Source: Thiomicrorhabdus sp. zzn3
Lineage (GTDB): Bacteria; Pseudomonadota; Gammaproteobacteria; Thiomicrospirales; Thiomicrospiraceae
Reading direction: 5' to 3'
Assembly: GCF_029767755.1 (NCBI RefSeq)
Contig: NZ_JARUQS010000001.1
Coordinates: 806,001-870,000 of the forward strand
Length of the DNA: 64,000 nucleotides
The position numbers were made by a program, and so were the translations under genes. Each line of letters begins with the position of its first letter. Within the stretch, counting starts at the first letter, position 1. Positions 63,829-64,000 of the stretch are shown piece by piece. Under the pieces are notes generated by a model, which made no database searches, was not told the origin of the DNA, and worked only from the letters and a program-made list of their open reading frames with translations.

Positions 63829-64000
63829 GACGGTTCTCCGAAGCGCATAGGGTTCATTCCATTCTAGCGCAAACATCAGAACCACTACATTTTTATTTAT
63901 GGCGTTTTCTGGGAATAAATGATCGACCAGATAATACATAAAACTGCGATAAATCAGATGAAACCCTAAGGGGAGATTGGTATCATAGACGCTATTTTGA

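Overview
The window is a gene-dense stretch of a gammaproteobacterial chromosome, roughly half GC, with about 53 protein genes and no rRNA, tRNA, CRISPR array, prophage or insertion sequence that I can recognise. The gene content suggests a free-living, motile, sulfur-oxidising relative of Thiomicrospira, Hydrogenovibrio or Thiomicrorhabdus: chemotaxis receptors, a sulfide:quinone reductase-like flavoprotein, an exported rhodanese, an Rnf complex, B12 salvage and ComEC. This placement is inferred from gene content and protein style only.

Layout. 1-4.4 kb: end of a multi-HAMP chemoreceptor, CheW, and a PAS-PAS-GGDEF-EAL protein with a degenerate cyclase site. 4.7-9.0 kb: three-gene ABC exporter operon. 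9.2-14.3 kb: a calcium-loop protein, a GDSL esterase, greB, a secreted unknown, and an SQR-like flavoprotein paired with a small unknown. 14.4-19.2 kb: a PLP desulfhydrase-like enzyme, amtB and a Lon-like protease. 19.2-24.8 kb: DUF2062 divergent from comEC, then lpxK, a Trm112-like protein, kdsB and a small membrane protein. 25-26.4 kb: a PilZ-like protein. 26.4-30.5 kb: cobalamin riboswitch followed by btuB, btuR and btuF. 30.5-32.7 kb: a copper P-type ATPase. 33-35.3 kb: an unknown gene and glnS. 35.4-40.5 kb: CHASE-PAS-PAS histidine kinase, receiver-PP2C phosphatase and a second chemoreceptor. 40.6-41 kb: a decayed phosphoesterase gene. 41-51.3 kb: one long leftward run metG-rnfABCDGE-nth-DUF1841-rhodanese. 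51.6-53.1 kb: a STAS protein and mrp. 53.4-63.3 kb: mutL-miaA-hfq-hflX-hflK-hflC-DUF2065-hisZ-purA, a conserved gammaproteobacterial gene order. 63.5 kb: a single-domain CheY-like regulator.

The most striking feature not explained by genes is a dispersed palindrome, CAGGCCTG, with the wider consensus GAMCAGGCCTGKTC. I count 23 exact copies by eye where about one is expected by chance. Eight lie in intergenic DNA, which is only about 8 percent of the window, and several sit in stems between convergent genes. Inside genes the copies are read in different frames, often as Gln-Ala-Trp or as Gly-Leu. It looks like a highly iterated palindrome or an uptake-signal-like sequence. Its role is unknown, though a comEC gene carries two copies.

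Signalling is a second theme: two chemoreceptors, CheW, a probable c-di-GMP phosphodiesterase, a PilZ-like protein, a hybrid-like kinase/PP2C pair and a separately encoded STAS protein, which together suggest a partner-switching circuit.
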